Assembly (NCBI RefSeq): GCF_000417875.1
Contig: NW_006920894.1
Span: 228,417 to 292,416, forward strand
Length of the DNA: 64,000 nucleotides
Direction of reading: 5' to 3'
DNA from: Pseudozyma flocculosa PF-1
Lineage: Eukaryota > Basidiomycota > Ustilaginomycetes > Ustilaginales > Ustilaginaceae
Shown here: piece by piece, positions 47,534 through 59,025 of the stretch
How positions within the stretch are numbered: position 1 is the first letter of the stretch
Layout of the letters: every line of letters starts with the position of its first letter
Notes under the pieces: model-generated
Database searches by the model: none
The model's input: the letters and a program-made list of their open reading frames with translations, nothing else
Told to the model about the DNA's origin: nothing
Position numbers and translations under genes: made by a program

Positions 47534-50500
47534 TCAAACCGAGGCCGTGACATAGCTGCCCCGCTTGAGTACGCACTCGACCGTCTTGCCGTACCTCTCC
47601 AGCCCGTCGCTTTCAACGGCGTCCGACCCGTCCCCCTGGTCATCGTCGTCTTCGTCATCCTTGGACAATGGTCGGCCTTTCGACGACGACGTCTGATGGT
47701 CAGCGATGGCGCCAGCCTGGAAACACCTCCATCGGAGAGGGCTCGGCGCGAGGGGCGCGTGCGCAAGCAACTTGGACCGCGCAGCTGCGAGCTCCTTGTC
47801 GAGATCCCTGGCCGTGACTGCGCATCGCGTCCGTCGTGTCGATGCAGCCCAAGAGGGGAAAAAAGAGGGGACCAGAGTCAGCTCGTCAGCCTTGCTTGTT
47901 CTGGTGCTCGGCAGGGCTCGGCTCACAATCTTGCAAGGAGGCCAGGTGCGCCATCAAGGGCTCGACCGTCGACCAAGTCACTCACGCGGGTTGCGCGGAG
48001 CCGAATTTGCCGGGGCCTGGCGCGGTGCCATCGACGAGCGCCGTCGCTAGCATCGCAAAGAAGAGATGGGGGATGCGGGCGAGTCGAGGCGGAACGTAGT
48101 CAGAACAGAGGGCCTTGGTCCCTTGAGCGCCCTCTCAACAAGCGCGCTGGTCGCGACTCACCTTCTGGAAGATGGCCTCCTTCCCGACTTCGACAATGTA
48201 AGGCTCTTCGTCGACCCTGCGGCCTTCTTCAAGGCACTTGACGACCCAGCTGATCCCGACAATCAGCGGCTTTGGCTCCGGCAGCGCGCGGTACGAATGC
48301 AGCGTGCTCGGGCGGCCGCTCTTGTAGACGATGTGGGTGAGCTGACGTTCACCGAAGCGCACGAGGACCTTGGCGCCGGCGTTCTTGAGCATCTCGACCC
48401 AGCATGCCGACGCATCCTCGCCATCCTGGTCCCGCACGTCGACCAACACCGTCAGGCCGCGGAGGAAGCGGGCTCTTGCACGATCCGCCTTGCCGCTGTG
48501 CGCAGATACGTCCGCATCGACCGCACCCCCGCCGCCGCCGATGATCAAGCCCGAGGAAATATTGCCCACCGACTTGTCTCCGGCGTCGCCAGCGTCCTCG
48601 CGCTTGGTAGGGACGTACGTGTACATCGAGCGTCGCCGGGCTGCTTTCGCCGCCTTCTTTGCCTCCTCTGCCGCCTTTGGATCGCTGGTGGCTGAAGCGT
48701 CGGCGGCCAGTGCGAACGACGAGTCAGTCAGCCCACTACCCTGCGTCGAAGGCTCCCGTTTGAGCGAGCCCATCGACTGGTTCGCGCCAAACGAGATGAT
48801 CGAATGCATCGATCGGCGGCGGGCAGCCTTGAGCGCAGCCTTGCGCTTCGCCTCGGCTTCGGCCGCTGCAGCCTTGTCGTCCTGCGGCGCCAGGCTCGTC
48901 TCGGTCTGTGAGGACACCAGCGACGCGGCGTGCCTCGCGCTGGACGTGGTCCGAGCCGAGTCGAAGCTGTGGGAGCTGTCGGCGTCACTCTCCGACTGAC
49001 CCCCGCGCGCTTGGGACATGGTCCTCGACTTCAACAGGAAGCTCGACGGCTTCTTGAACACGCCGTCGCTCTCCACCTCTCGCCGCTGCTTGTCACTATC
49101 GACGGCGGCACTGGCGCGCACCTCGTGACTCGAGGCGCCGTTCTGCACCTTGCTTGGCGAGAGGACCCATGGCCGATTGTCGCCGAGCGTGCGCTTGGGA
49201 GGCGACGCCTTGACGTCCCGCTGCTCCTGCTTGGGCACGGCGGAGGCGGTGCGGCGGTGAGAATGCGCGCTGAGCTTGGCGAGCGACGCCTCGAGGCTGG
49301 CCAGGGCATTTGAGGTCTCGGTGGACAGCGTCTGCTTGACGTCGACCTGTGAGGTCGTCGGCTTGACGGTGGCAGAAGAGTCGGCCGACCCGCCCGAAGA
49401 AGGATCGCTGCCGGTCGAGGGCCTGTTTCCCAACCGCCGGCGAGAGTGACTGGTAGGCAGAGGGCCTGGTGTCAAGACATACTCGTCCTCATCTTCGCCT
49501 TCATCCGCCGCCTCCTGCTTGACCTCGCCCCGCGCTGCCGCTCCCGCCGCCTCGTCTTGTGTCTCAGCCTCGTGCAGGAACATGCCGCGCCTGGCCTTGC
49601 CCGGAGAGGGCCTCAACTTGGCCAGATCAATGGGTCTGCGAGACGGGGACCGATTGAAAATGTCCGGACCGCTTGCTGCCGCAGCCTTCAAGGGCGACAC
49701 GCGCGAGGCCGGTGGCTGCGCCGTGCCCTGTTCGCGGTATTGCATGGCCGCCTCGCTCCGGCCCTGCGCATGCCTGTCTGCCTTGCTCGCTGCGGCGTCT
49801 CTGGGTCTCATGGCCCCGTCTGACGTCTGTGCCTCCGACATCTGTTCAGGCTGCAGGGCTCTTGCACTCTTGAAGATGTGGGATCGGGACGTCGAGGTGC
49901 CGGTGCCAGCCCTGCGCTCATCGGTTGCCCTGATCGACTCGCTCGACGTCGAGGGGGACATGGTAGAGTGCGGTCGCTTCGCCAAGTCGTGCTGTGCGTT
50001 TTTCAAGTCGGTGCTCCGAGCAGTTCCGTGCACCTTGAAAGGGTTTGGCACGGTGAGGGGCTTGGTCGGGCTCGTCGGTCGAACGGACCGGACAGGCTTC
50101 GTAGGGGACCTGCTCGTGCCCGGCGCGACTCGGTCAACTCGCCGATCGATGGCAGCCGAGGTCTGCCTTGGATGCTGGTCGCCCAGATTGTGGCTTGCCC
50201 GAGAGCGCGGCAGTCCGAGATCGGCTCGCTGAGCGTCATGCGACGACTGTGCGGCGCGCGTGTCGATCGCTGGAGAGTTGTTGACCACCAGGCTACGATC
50301 CAGCTCAAACTCAAAGTCGTCGAGCCGCCCCTTGCGCGGGCTCTCCATCCTCGGCTGCTGCGTGCGAGCGATGCGCGGAGAGTCCGGACCGAATTCATAC
50401 GTAGCTGCCTGTCTGGCTGCGCCGAGCTTCTGCGGCGAACGAGGAGCGTAGGTCTGCGGAGGGGGAGCACGGCGCACGGCTTCCTGACGACGTTCGTCGA

Positions 50501-50795
50501 CATCGAGCGCAGCCTGCCTGCCGAGAAGAGAGTTTTTCAGAGCTTGTTTGCGGGGGTCAGTTTCAGTGTCCGAGAGACCGTCGGACAGCTCGAGGTCCTC
50601 GTGCCTCTCGGCCGTGGTGCTGACGGCTGTGCGGTGGCCGCGCGAGCCGGCCTGGTTGGACCAGTAGTCTGCGGCCGATTCGGTGGGCGCGGCAATCCGA
50701 GCCATGGAACGCGTCTGCCGCATGGGCTGGTGGGCGACGGAGCGCAGCACGCCGTTTCTGCGCTTCGGAGGGGAGGCCATCGCGAGGTCGCTCAA
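47534..50795 (-). CDS. Microcephalin-like BRCT-domain protein
   Basis: Nuclear protein with a single C-terminal BRCT domain, probably a chromatin or DNA-damage factor. Exons 50795-48162, 48046-47986 and 47817-47534 keep frame and give 992 residues. Residues 1-760 are disordered and Ser/Arg/Pro-rich. The BRCT domain (about residues 770-878) runs from LRGLTVLVDVRDQDGEDASA through MLKNAGAKVLVRFGERQLTH, IVYKSGRPSTLHSYR and VGISWVVKCLEEGRRVDEEP to IFQK, with the conserved core Trp. Splicing adds RRRSSMAPRQ, which resembles the basic KRRKSM-P-type tail after the first BRCT of microcephalin, and then a DLDKELAAARSKLLAHAPL helix. The motif A-R-R-R-S-M occurs twice more, at about 658 and 720. The last exon is less certain than the second. 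Its promoter faces HFI1 across 3 kb. Confidence 0.83.
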
Positions 50796-51780
50796 GTTGT
50801 GCAGGCCGAGAATCTGTGCACCGCTCGTGGATCGGCCAGTGGCAAGCCGAGGTTGTGATGGGTCTGTAGAGTAGATGGAGGCGGGAATATGTGCTAGGGG
50901 CCAAACGTGGGGGAGTGGTTGGTGATCCGGGAAGGAAATGACGAGTGCGGGAAGCGTTGTGGTATCAAAGGGAATGCATGCCGGACGCGTTGGGGCGGAA
51001 AAGGTAGAGCGGAAGCCTTGGCGCTACCTGCTGAGCGGACACGGGCGGGTATGTGGTCGATGCCGGACGGGTGGTGGTGTCGAATCTGGTCTGAGACGTG
51101 GCAAAGGCGGGAGGAGGGACAATGCTGCGGAGGGAGGGAGAGGCCTTTTGATCAACGTCGTAGTGGGTGTTGTAGCATCCGAGGCAACACGCGGAGGGTT
51201 ATCGCACCCCGGCCGTGGGGAGGAGGAGTCGAGGATGTGATGAAGTGGGATGAAAGGTTGAGCCACAGGCTTTGTCGTCGCTGCCGCGGTCGTCGTCGTC
51301 GTCGTCGCTGGGTAGGTGTCAGGGTGGGGCGGGGTCAAGAGCTTGACGGTGGCGAGCCAGAGGAGGGAGAGTAGTGTGTGTGGTGATGGTCGCTGGACGA
51401 CGGCGAGCAGGGCGGGTGACGACGGATCCCCAAATACCGGCGGTTGGCAAGCTGCTGCACCCTCGCCCGCCAGTCGAGTTGGGCGCGTTCCAGCTTGCCT
51501 GCCTGCCTGCCTGTTGCTCGTCTGCGGCCTCGCTGAGCGCCTTTTTCCTCTTTTCTGGCCCCGCCGACCCGCCGCTGTTGGACTCGGCGCGCTGGCTTTG
51601 TTGGGCTGGACTGGGTCACGTGCTCGGCGGCGAGATTTTAGCCATGGCTCGCGAAGTGCTTTTTGTGGCAGCTCACGGATCCAGCTATGCTCAGCCATCT
51701 CACCTTCGTTCAGAGACACGATCTGCTCGATGAGCACGCATGATAGCCGATCGTATGGCTGGTCTACGATGCAACAGGGC

Positions 51781-51833
51781 AGAGCAGAGCAGAGCAGAGC
51801 AGAGCAGAGCAGAGCAGAGCAAAGCAGAGCAGA
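51781..51833. repeat. (AGAGC)n pentanucleotide array
   Basis: About ten AGAGC units, one with an A-for-G change, stand in the BRCT/HFI1 spacer. It is the clearest pentamer array in the window. Confidence 0.95.
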
Positions 51834-52076
51834 GGCAGGCCCAGGCCAGGCTTGGCTTGGGGCCGTCGGGTCGCAGAGCGGAGCCGGAGCCGCGAGCCGC
51901 TGGCTTCTATTTTCCCTTTTCCGACTCCCGCTTCGAGTCCCCAGGTTCGCCGGCATCTTCGGGACGGACCCTTGGCCCCACGCGAGCATGCAGCTGCTTG
52001 GCTTCTTCTTCGCAGCCACCGTCGACTCCCGCGCCTGCCCGCCCGCCTTCCGAGTGCCGGGCGTCCGGGGCCGACC

Positions 52077-52092
52077 ATCCATCCATCCATCC
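52077..52092. repeat. (CATC)n short tandem repeat
   Basis: Four CATC units lie in the spacer. Their complement GGAT recurs at 53149-53169. Confidence 0.85.
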
Positions 52093-53148
52093 TCCATCTG
52101 GTCGCGCCGCTACTCGCCGGATGGGTGTCCCTCGTCAAGGGCGAGCTAGTCGACGAAGGGTGATTGCTTTGCCAGCCGGCGCACGCACGCCTCCGTCCGT
52201 GCATGGCCCCGTCGCTGCCAAGCAAGGCCATCAGCGGCTAGCTAAAAAGGGGCCTTTGGTACGTATGGTGCGGTTTGCTGGCGTCGAGTCTCGAATCTTG
52301 ATGCAAGGGAGGCCGGTCGGAAGGAAGGGTCGAGGCGAGAAGTCCTCCTAAAGGGGCGTTGGTCACGACCGGGCCAACGTCGGCGATCAGCTCTCTGACT
52401 GACCGTAGACAGGTGGAGCGAGAGGAGGACGGCCGAGACGACGTCGGCCGACGTTCCAGGCGGCCTCGGCGACTCTCCGCTGGCAGACCATCCTCGCCGC
52501 CTGTTGCTCTCTCCGCACGAAAAGCGTCGGGCGGGAGCCACGCTTTCGGCATGCTCCGTCTCGCTCCTCTGCTCCCTCTCGGTCAGGCACGTCGATACTA
52601 CTACTTCTGCGGATGCTCATCCGGCAGCCGGGTGGCCGCGCCCGCGGCAGGCGCTCGCTTCCTCGCCAGGCGGAGTCTCGCTGACGACACCGTGACGAGG
52701 CGGCGTGCTCTTTCTCTCTATCTCCTCTGGCCCCCTGAAAAGTCGCGCTTGCCGTGTGAACCATCCGCTCCCGGCCACCGAAGCGCCAGGTCGACTGCGT
52801 CCTTTGCTGAGCCTGCAGACGATAGCATCCACTTCTCGCATGTCGGCGAACCAGGCGCAGTCTTGGCGCTTCGGACTAAGTCGAGAAAGTGGGCAGAGAG
52901 CAGACTCCCGGGGGAGTCTTGGTCGAAGTCGGGGCGACACCGAGGCGGGCCCGGGGCTTCCGTGCGGGACGGCCGCGAGCGAATTTCCCGGCAGGCCGCC
53001 CGCCCGCCAGCGAGCCAGCGGCGGCGGGAGCATGAACCTTTTTGCCAAGTGTGGCTGGCCTGGCCGCTCCGCCAAAGCCCGGACGAGCGGCGGATGGACG
53101 GAAGGGCGCTTCAGACGGAGCGGATGGGGCAGGCTGGCTGGCTGGCTT

Positions 53149-53169
53149 GGATGGATGGATGGATGGATG
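53149..53169. repeat. (GGAT)n short tandem repeat
   Basis: Five GGAT units occur about 0.7 kb upstream of the HFI1 start. Confidence 0.9.
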
Positions 53170-53840
53170 AACCCGACGACGACGACCACCAGGGCCACGA
53201 CCTCCTCCTCCTCCTCCTCACCCATCCACCGGCCCTCCCTGCCACCTGGCTCGTGTCTTGTGTAGCCACCGCTGTCCGCCCTCCTCGCCTGGGCCCGACC
53301 CTTCCATCCGACTAGGCCAGCACCGCAGCGGGCGCTCCACCGTCACCTAGCGACAAGGAAGCAGCTACACTGGTTAGCAGCAGCTCTGTCGGACTTGCCG
53401 CTGCACGGACGCAGAGACCCCCCTTTCTTTTCCCCGGCAGAGGGCAGCGGATGCAAAGGGGCGGACGGCGTAGCGCTGGCAAGACGACCCACACGCCTGC
53501 CCCTTGACGACCACCACCCGACGACACTCACCAGAGCCAGAGCCAGAGCCCTCGGCATCATCCCGACGGTCGCATCCAGGGTCCGGGGCCACCTTGATCT
53601 CTGCGCCGCAGAAGTCCCACCGGCTACGCCACGCCTATACGCCATACGCCATACGACCGCTGGAACCATCCGCCCCGGCCAGCATCCGCCCTAGCATCCG
53701 TCTGCTGAACCTGCCCCACCGAGGCCCCTCGCTCTTGCGACGCCCACGCAGGCATCCGTTGAGGCCGAGCAGCCCGACCATCGGTCCTCTTCGGCAGGAC
53801 CGAAACGGCGAGACTCCAGCACCCTCGTTCGCTCTCCGCA

Positions 53841-56116
53841 ATGGCAGGCTACGCTTACGGCGGTGCAGGTGCCAGCTCATCGGCGAGCCGGCGTCCGGCT
53901 AGGGCCGACACGCTCGACCTCAAGCAGAAGCTGGCCGTCGCCCTGGGCGAAAACGGCACAAAGTACTGGCAGACGTTTGTCCAGTTCTGCAAGGGCGCCA
54001 TCGACCGGTCCGAGTTCGAGGAGCTGGCGCAAAAGTGCCTCAAGTCGGAGCATGGTGAGTCGCCCGCACGGCCATCGGCCCCTGTGCTGGCCCTTACCCA
54101 TCCCATCCGCTCCTTGGAGGTGAGGTCGGTTGTGCTGACCATCCTTCCGGCCCCATCCACTCGCCATCGCCCAATCCTTGCGCCGCAGTCCACCTCCACA
54201 ACTCGCTCATCCTCGGCATCCTCTACAACGCTAGCGCCGATGTGCCCGGACCTTCGTCTGGTAGGCGCGGTGGCAGGACGCGGGTGCGGAGGAGGCTACC
54301 CGACGGCACCATCCTCTCCGACGACGAGACCGACGACGAGGAGCCGAGCAAGAAGCGCCTGCGTGCTCTCGTCGCCGGCCTGCCCAAAAAGGAGCGGATG
54401 CGGCTCAAGAACCTCGAGCGAGCGGGCAAGCTGGGAACCAACTCGGCCGGCGGCGCGCTGGGCCTCGGGTGGGCTGGCTCGGCCGCCGACTTGCTGGAAA
54501 AGAAGCGAAAGGAAGAGGAAAAGCGCAAGGTGGTGGAGGACCGCCGCAAGGTGAGGGAGGTCAAGAGCGCCATCGGGGCCCGCGATTGGAAGGGCCAGAC
54601 GCTGCAGTCTGCCAACCACCTCGATGCGGTCCGGGGCAAGCTGTCTCTGTGTGAGTGGATCGTGGACATCCTGACCTTCGGCTTTCCGGAAGTCGTTGCG
54701 AGAGAGCCAGGCTGAACGAGATCCGTGGACTGTCGGCCCCACAACGCACGCAGCCACGCAACAAGCCGTTGCACGGGCGATGCTGGCACCGCTCTGCGTC
54801 GAGTCAAAGCACCTTCCAGACCTCGATGGCATCCGCGATCGCATGACGCTGTTGGCCGTCGAGTCGGGGATGCCCGGCGGCGTTCAACCCCAGGCAGCAG
54901 CCATGGTGCTGTCCGCCCTGCAGGTGAGTTTGCTCCAGCCGCGACCGAGGGGCGTCCTTCTTGCGCAGCAGTCCCGCTCAAGTGCCGCTCTATTTATGCG
55001 TCATGGCCGGCCCTGTCCGTCTTCTTGCAGGACCACCTCCACAACGTCGCCACCAGCATCATCACCAAGATCCGAGCGAATCGTCCCAACGGCATCAGGA
55101 CGATTGATCCGCAGCTGCCTGCGTCGCTGTCGCCGGTGAAGAACGCCGCATACGGGCGCGGAGCCTACACGACGTCGCCGGCGCACACCTCGATGGAGCT
55201 TGACGACAGCGCGGCGCCCTCGGAGCAGAACAGCCCGACCCGGCAACTGCGCGGCCTGCACTCGGATCTGTCGTCCCGCGCCAGCACGTCTGGCGTCGGC
55301 ACATCGTTTGCAGACTCGTCGATGCTCTCGCTGGCCAGCACCGCCCCGACGAGCCTCACCGGTCCATCTTCGCCCTCGGTGCGCGACGGCGACAGTTCGC
55401 AGCTGCACGACTCCTCTTTCACCGCCAGCCAGGATGACGACGATGACGACCATCACCGGCAGGCCAACGGGATATCCGCCAAGAAGTCGCATCTGCACGC
55501 GCTCTCGTCGTCGTCTGCGCCGTCGACGCCCGTCGAGAACGGCACGGGTCGCCTGACGCTCGCCGACATGTCCTTCCTGCTGGAGCTGGCTCCGCACAGC
55601 GTCGTCGAACCCATGGGCCAGGGGACGCAGGAGCGCTTGCTTGCGCCCGACTGGGACGAGGACGCCATCCTGGCTTCGGCGGGCGACTACGATCGCCTGG
55701 TGGTGGAGACGGCCAAGCGGGCTGCCACGACCAAGATCTCGGACATCGGAGGCGAGGGCAAGGAGGCGGCCATGTCGTCTGGCGTGCGCGGGCGGTTTGT
55801 GATCGACCAGTCCGCCCCGCTGCGCCTCCTCGACCGCAAGGGGCTCGCCGAGAGCGCGGTGCGGCCGACAAAGAGTGGACTGTCGCTCTCCGGCACCAAC
55901 GGCGCCGCCGCCGCCACGTCGGGCCTCTTCAAGGACAGCGCCGCAGGAAAGGGAGCGGGCGCGATAGGCGTGCTGCACGACGTCAACGGCCGCAAGTCGG
56001 CGAATAGAGACGCGCCGTCAGCATCGGCCGCGGCTGCTCTGGCGGCAGCCAAGGGTCGAGAGGAGCTCTGGGACGTTGTCGACCCCGTGGCGCTGTTTGA
56101 GTCGCTGTGCGAGTAG
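53841..56116 (+). CDS. HFI1: SAGA complex adaptor Hfi1/Ada1
   Basis: Structural subunit of the SAGA histone-acetylation complex, with a histone fold that pairs with TAF12. Exons 53841-54054, 54189-54650, 54754-54923 and 55031-56116 keep frame and give 643 residues. The family pattern begins at LDLKQKLAVALGENGTKYWQ and FVQFCKGAIDRSEFEELAQK, then the spliced VHLHNSLILGILYNAS, which is the most diagnostic segment. A basic KKERMRLKNLERAGK region and a Glu/Lys-rich coiled stretch follow. APLCVESKHLPDLDGIRDRM and DHLHNVATSIITKI form the C-terminal conserved part (histone fold). The last 330 residues are Ser/Ala-rich, ending in WDVVDPVALFESLCE. The third acceptor was chosen (CACGCAG at 54753) because it is the only good one that keeps frame. 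Confidence 0.88.
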
Positions 56117-56523
56117 GGCCTGGATGGCGGCGACGGTCAATATCACGTTAGCAGAAGGTCACTCTGCCTTAGTTCTCTTCTAGCTCTCTACCCATAGGTG
56201 TCTAGCTGGCGAGCAGCCGTCTGCTGTGGCCATGACCACGTCGATGACATATTCGATTTTATCCCAGCCCCTCGTCGTCCGTCGCCTGCTGCTGGGTGGG
56301 AGCTCTCGCATGCCTTGCCTTGCCTTGCCTGGCCAGCGGAGAGGACCCGCGCCTGCCTCGCCGGACCTCGGGACCCGGAGGTCGATTTCCGGTTCCCCAC
56401 GCTCCGCCACCGGTCACCGTCACCTCGACTCCCATCCTGCACTGCACACTCCATCTCGCTCGCGGCGAGGCTCGTACGCTCAGCTCTGCTGCGCCACCGT
56501 GCCGGTGATGACGGCCGCCCACC
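56117..56523. promoter_or_regulatory. Spacer upstream of the transposase-derived gene
   Basis: This 407 bp spacer between tandem genes holds the HFI1 3' UTR and the next promoter. I saw no terminal inverted repeat matching the downstream flank of the transposase-derived gene. Confidence 0.5.
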
Positions 56524-58434
56524 ATGCCGCGCAGCAGCTCGGGTCCATCGCCTCGTCAGAAGGCGGCGAGAAAGACGGCGGCCGTCCAGCGCAGGGAGCT
56601 CGATGCCAAGCTGGCCGCCGCCGTCGCCGACCTGGAAGCCGGATGCTTCCCTAGCCTCAAGGCCTGCGCCGAGGCCCACGGCGTCGCCTCTTCCACGCTC
56701 CACGATCGTCACAGGGGCCGATTGCCGCACTCCAAGGCGCACACCGGCCGGCAGCGCCTCTCGCCCGCCTCCGAGGCCGTACTCGCTCGCCACGTCGAAC
56801 GATGCGCCCAGCTCGGGTTCCCGCTAACGCCCGACGCGGTGCGCCGGTTGGCCGAGAAGCTCATGATCGAGGAGCCAGACAGCCAGTGCCGCTCGCTCGG
56901 TGCAAACTGGATCCAGGCCAGCTTCCTGCCGCGCCATCTCGACCTCGAGGCCCAGTACCGCCGGTGCATCGACTACGGACGCATCGGCCGGCCCAACGCC
57001 AACAACCTCGAATGGGTCACTGCCTTCTTTGACCTGTACCGCACCGCGATCAAGGACCACGGCATCAAGCGCGGCAACGTCTACTGCATGGGCGAGACCG
57101 GCACCGTCCTGGGCCGCGGCAAGGAGCAGAGGAGGATTCACGCGAGCAGGAGGGCACACCGGTTCCTGCGCCTGCCGGGCAAGCGCGACTCGACGAGCGT
57201 CGTCGAGTGCATCGGCGACGACGGCACCATGCTGCCGCCGCTCATCATTGTCGAGGGCAAGCTGCACCTCGACGCCAAGCAGCGAAAGTCGTTTGGCGCC
57301 GCGGCCGGCTGGACGTTTGGCGTGTCGAGCACCGGCTGGAGCTCAGTCGACGCCGCCCTGCTGTGGCTCGAAAAGGTGTTTGACCCGGCCACCAAGCCTC
57401 CCAAGGGGCGCAGCGGCGACTGGCGCCTCCTCCTCGTCGACGGCCACGCCATCTACACCAGCATCGAGTTCGTGAGCGCCTGTCTGGACCGGCGCATCGT
57501 CCCCGTCTCGTTTCCGCTGCAGACGACGCACGTCATCGACCCGCTCGACTGGTTCATCTTTGGACCCATCAGCGATCGCTACCACCGCGCCATCGACGGG
57601 CTCGAGCTCGAGCATGGTGGCGCCGGCGCCGGAGGAGGTGCCGGCGGCGGTGGTGGCGGTGAAGCGGTGACGAGCAAGATGGACAAGGCGACGTTTGCGA
57701 GGATCTACCGCGAGGCGCGGACCGTCGTCAGCGCCGAAGACGTGCGCAGGGCGTTTATCGAATGCGGCGTCTCGCTGCCGCCCGAGCCGGACAAGATCCT
57801 CACCCGCGCGCCCGCCCACCGCAACCACTCGAGCATCTCCACGCCGCCGCCCGGTGCGGTGCCGCCCAGGGACATTGCCACTCCCAAGACGTCGGCCGAG
57901 TTTCGTGACATGCTCGCTATGCTCTCAGCCGTCGTCCGCGGCGGCCATGGCGGTGAGGGCAGCAGTGGCGGCGACAACGAGGCCCAGGCGGCGCTGCTCA
58001 GGCAGAAGCTGCTGAAGTCGTACGTCGACCTCGTCGAGAGTTCGGCGGCGCGAGAGCAGGCTGCTGGGAGCGATTCGGATGTATCGGAGCACGAGGCGGA
58101 CACGCCGACGGATGACGAGGACGAGGACGAGGACAGGGACATGACACCCGCCCCGTCGAACCGCCGGGAAGCGGGCGGGACGGTGGCCATGGCCCAGCAG
58201 GGCGGGCTGGACGGGCGCGATCAGTCTCGACAGTTCCGCGGCGCGGAGCAGATCTACTCTTCCCACCCACAGGCACAGGCACAGCCGCAGCCGCATCCGC
58301 CGGACCATGAGACGACGACGACGCCTATCTACCACCCGACGACGACGACGAATCCATTCATCGAAATGACGACGGGACACACCTCGACAGGTCCCCACCC
58401 CCTACGCCAGTACCAGCACCACCACCACCACCAC

Positions 58435-58469
<35 letters not shown>

Positions 58470-58614
58470 CTCGGACATCGTCATGGGATCGGCGTGCCAA
58501 ACTCTCGGTCCCACTCGCACCTCGACGTCAACTTCGACTTCGACTTTGGCGTCATCGTACGACATGTCGACGCCCCTCGTCTTTTCGGATGCGTACGGAG
58601 GTCGATTCTTTTGA
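56524..58614 (+). CDS. Pogo/CENP-B-like transposase-derived protein, probably domesticated
   Basis: Intact 696-residue, single-exon protein related to pogo/Fot1 transposases and CENP-B. Residues about 25-68 form a psq-type helix-turn-helix (AACVADLEAG-like AAAVADLEAGCFPSLKACAE, then AHGVASSTLHDRHRGRLPHS). Residues about 75-145 form the CENP-B-type second helix-turn-helix (EAVLARHVERCAQLGFPLTP, then LGANWIQASFLPRH). The DDE domain spans about 175-365. The usual first catalytic Asp (M-D-E-T-G) is Gly190 in NVYCMGETGT, while Asp306 (LLLVDGHA) and Asp342 (DPLDWFIFGP) remain. A long tail follows with an acidic stretch (DDEDEDEDRD) and a His/Gln tract. No stops, frameshifts or terminal repeats are visible. 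Loss of one catalytic residue in an intact frame suggests a host gene rather than an active element. Confidence 0.88.
58417..58467 (+). repeat. CAC then CAG codon runs (poly-His, poly-Gln)
   Basis: Roughly seven CAC codons are followed by about ten CAG codons near the C-terminus of the transposase-derived protein. Confidence 0.95.
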
Positions 58615-59025
58615 ATCCCCACAGCTCTCCACCCCTCCCGGCACTTTGGGCATCGTAGCTGGTCGCGACACGAGGAAAGCAATGTGATGGCGATCGGGTT
58701 TTGTTTCTGTTGAGGAGATACGAGGCGCGCGCGATTCGTACCGCTTGATTCGCTGCGCGAGCCTTGCTGGTGTCAGACTTGTGGTTTGAGAGCAATATGG
58801 ATAGATGGGGATGACCCCATCACTACGTCGGGCCATCTCGCTCGTCAAACCCCGCAGAGCGGCGCCGTCGATTCCGGTTCTGTCCCCTTCTCCCGACGAA
58901 ACACAGCCGAGACGCCCACGCACACGTCGTTTTCGCGCAAACCAGATCGTTGACAGCCTCGGATGATGATGGATTCGAACGACAGGGAAACCTCTATGTG
59001 CAAAGCGAAGTGACAAGCACCGAAT
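58615..59025. other. Spacer between convergent genes
   Basis: This 411 bp 3' flank is shared by the transposase-derived and the fusion gene. No gene or repeat was seen. Confidence 0.6.

Larger units (their letters stand above)
50796..53840. promoter_or_regulatory. 3 kb divergent spacer, BRCT gene / HFI1
   Basis: The spacer lies between opposite start codons and holds both promoters. It is notable for an AGAGC pentanucleotide array (51781-51833), CATC/GGAT tetranucleotide runs (52077-52092 and 53149-53169), a CTC run near 53203-53220 and CCTG units near 51500. No gene was supported; open frames here are repeat-driven. Confidence 0.5.

Noticed and set aside
51024..52097. 357-codon minus-strand frame in the BRCT/HFI1 spacer
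   Set aside because: It runs through the AGAGC, CATC and CCTG arrays and has no conserved segment.
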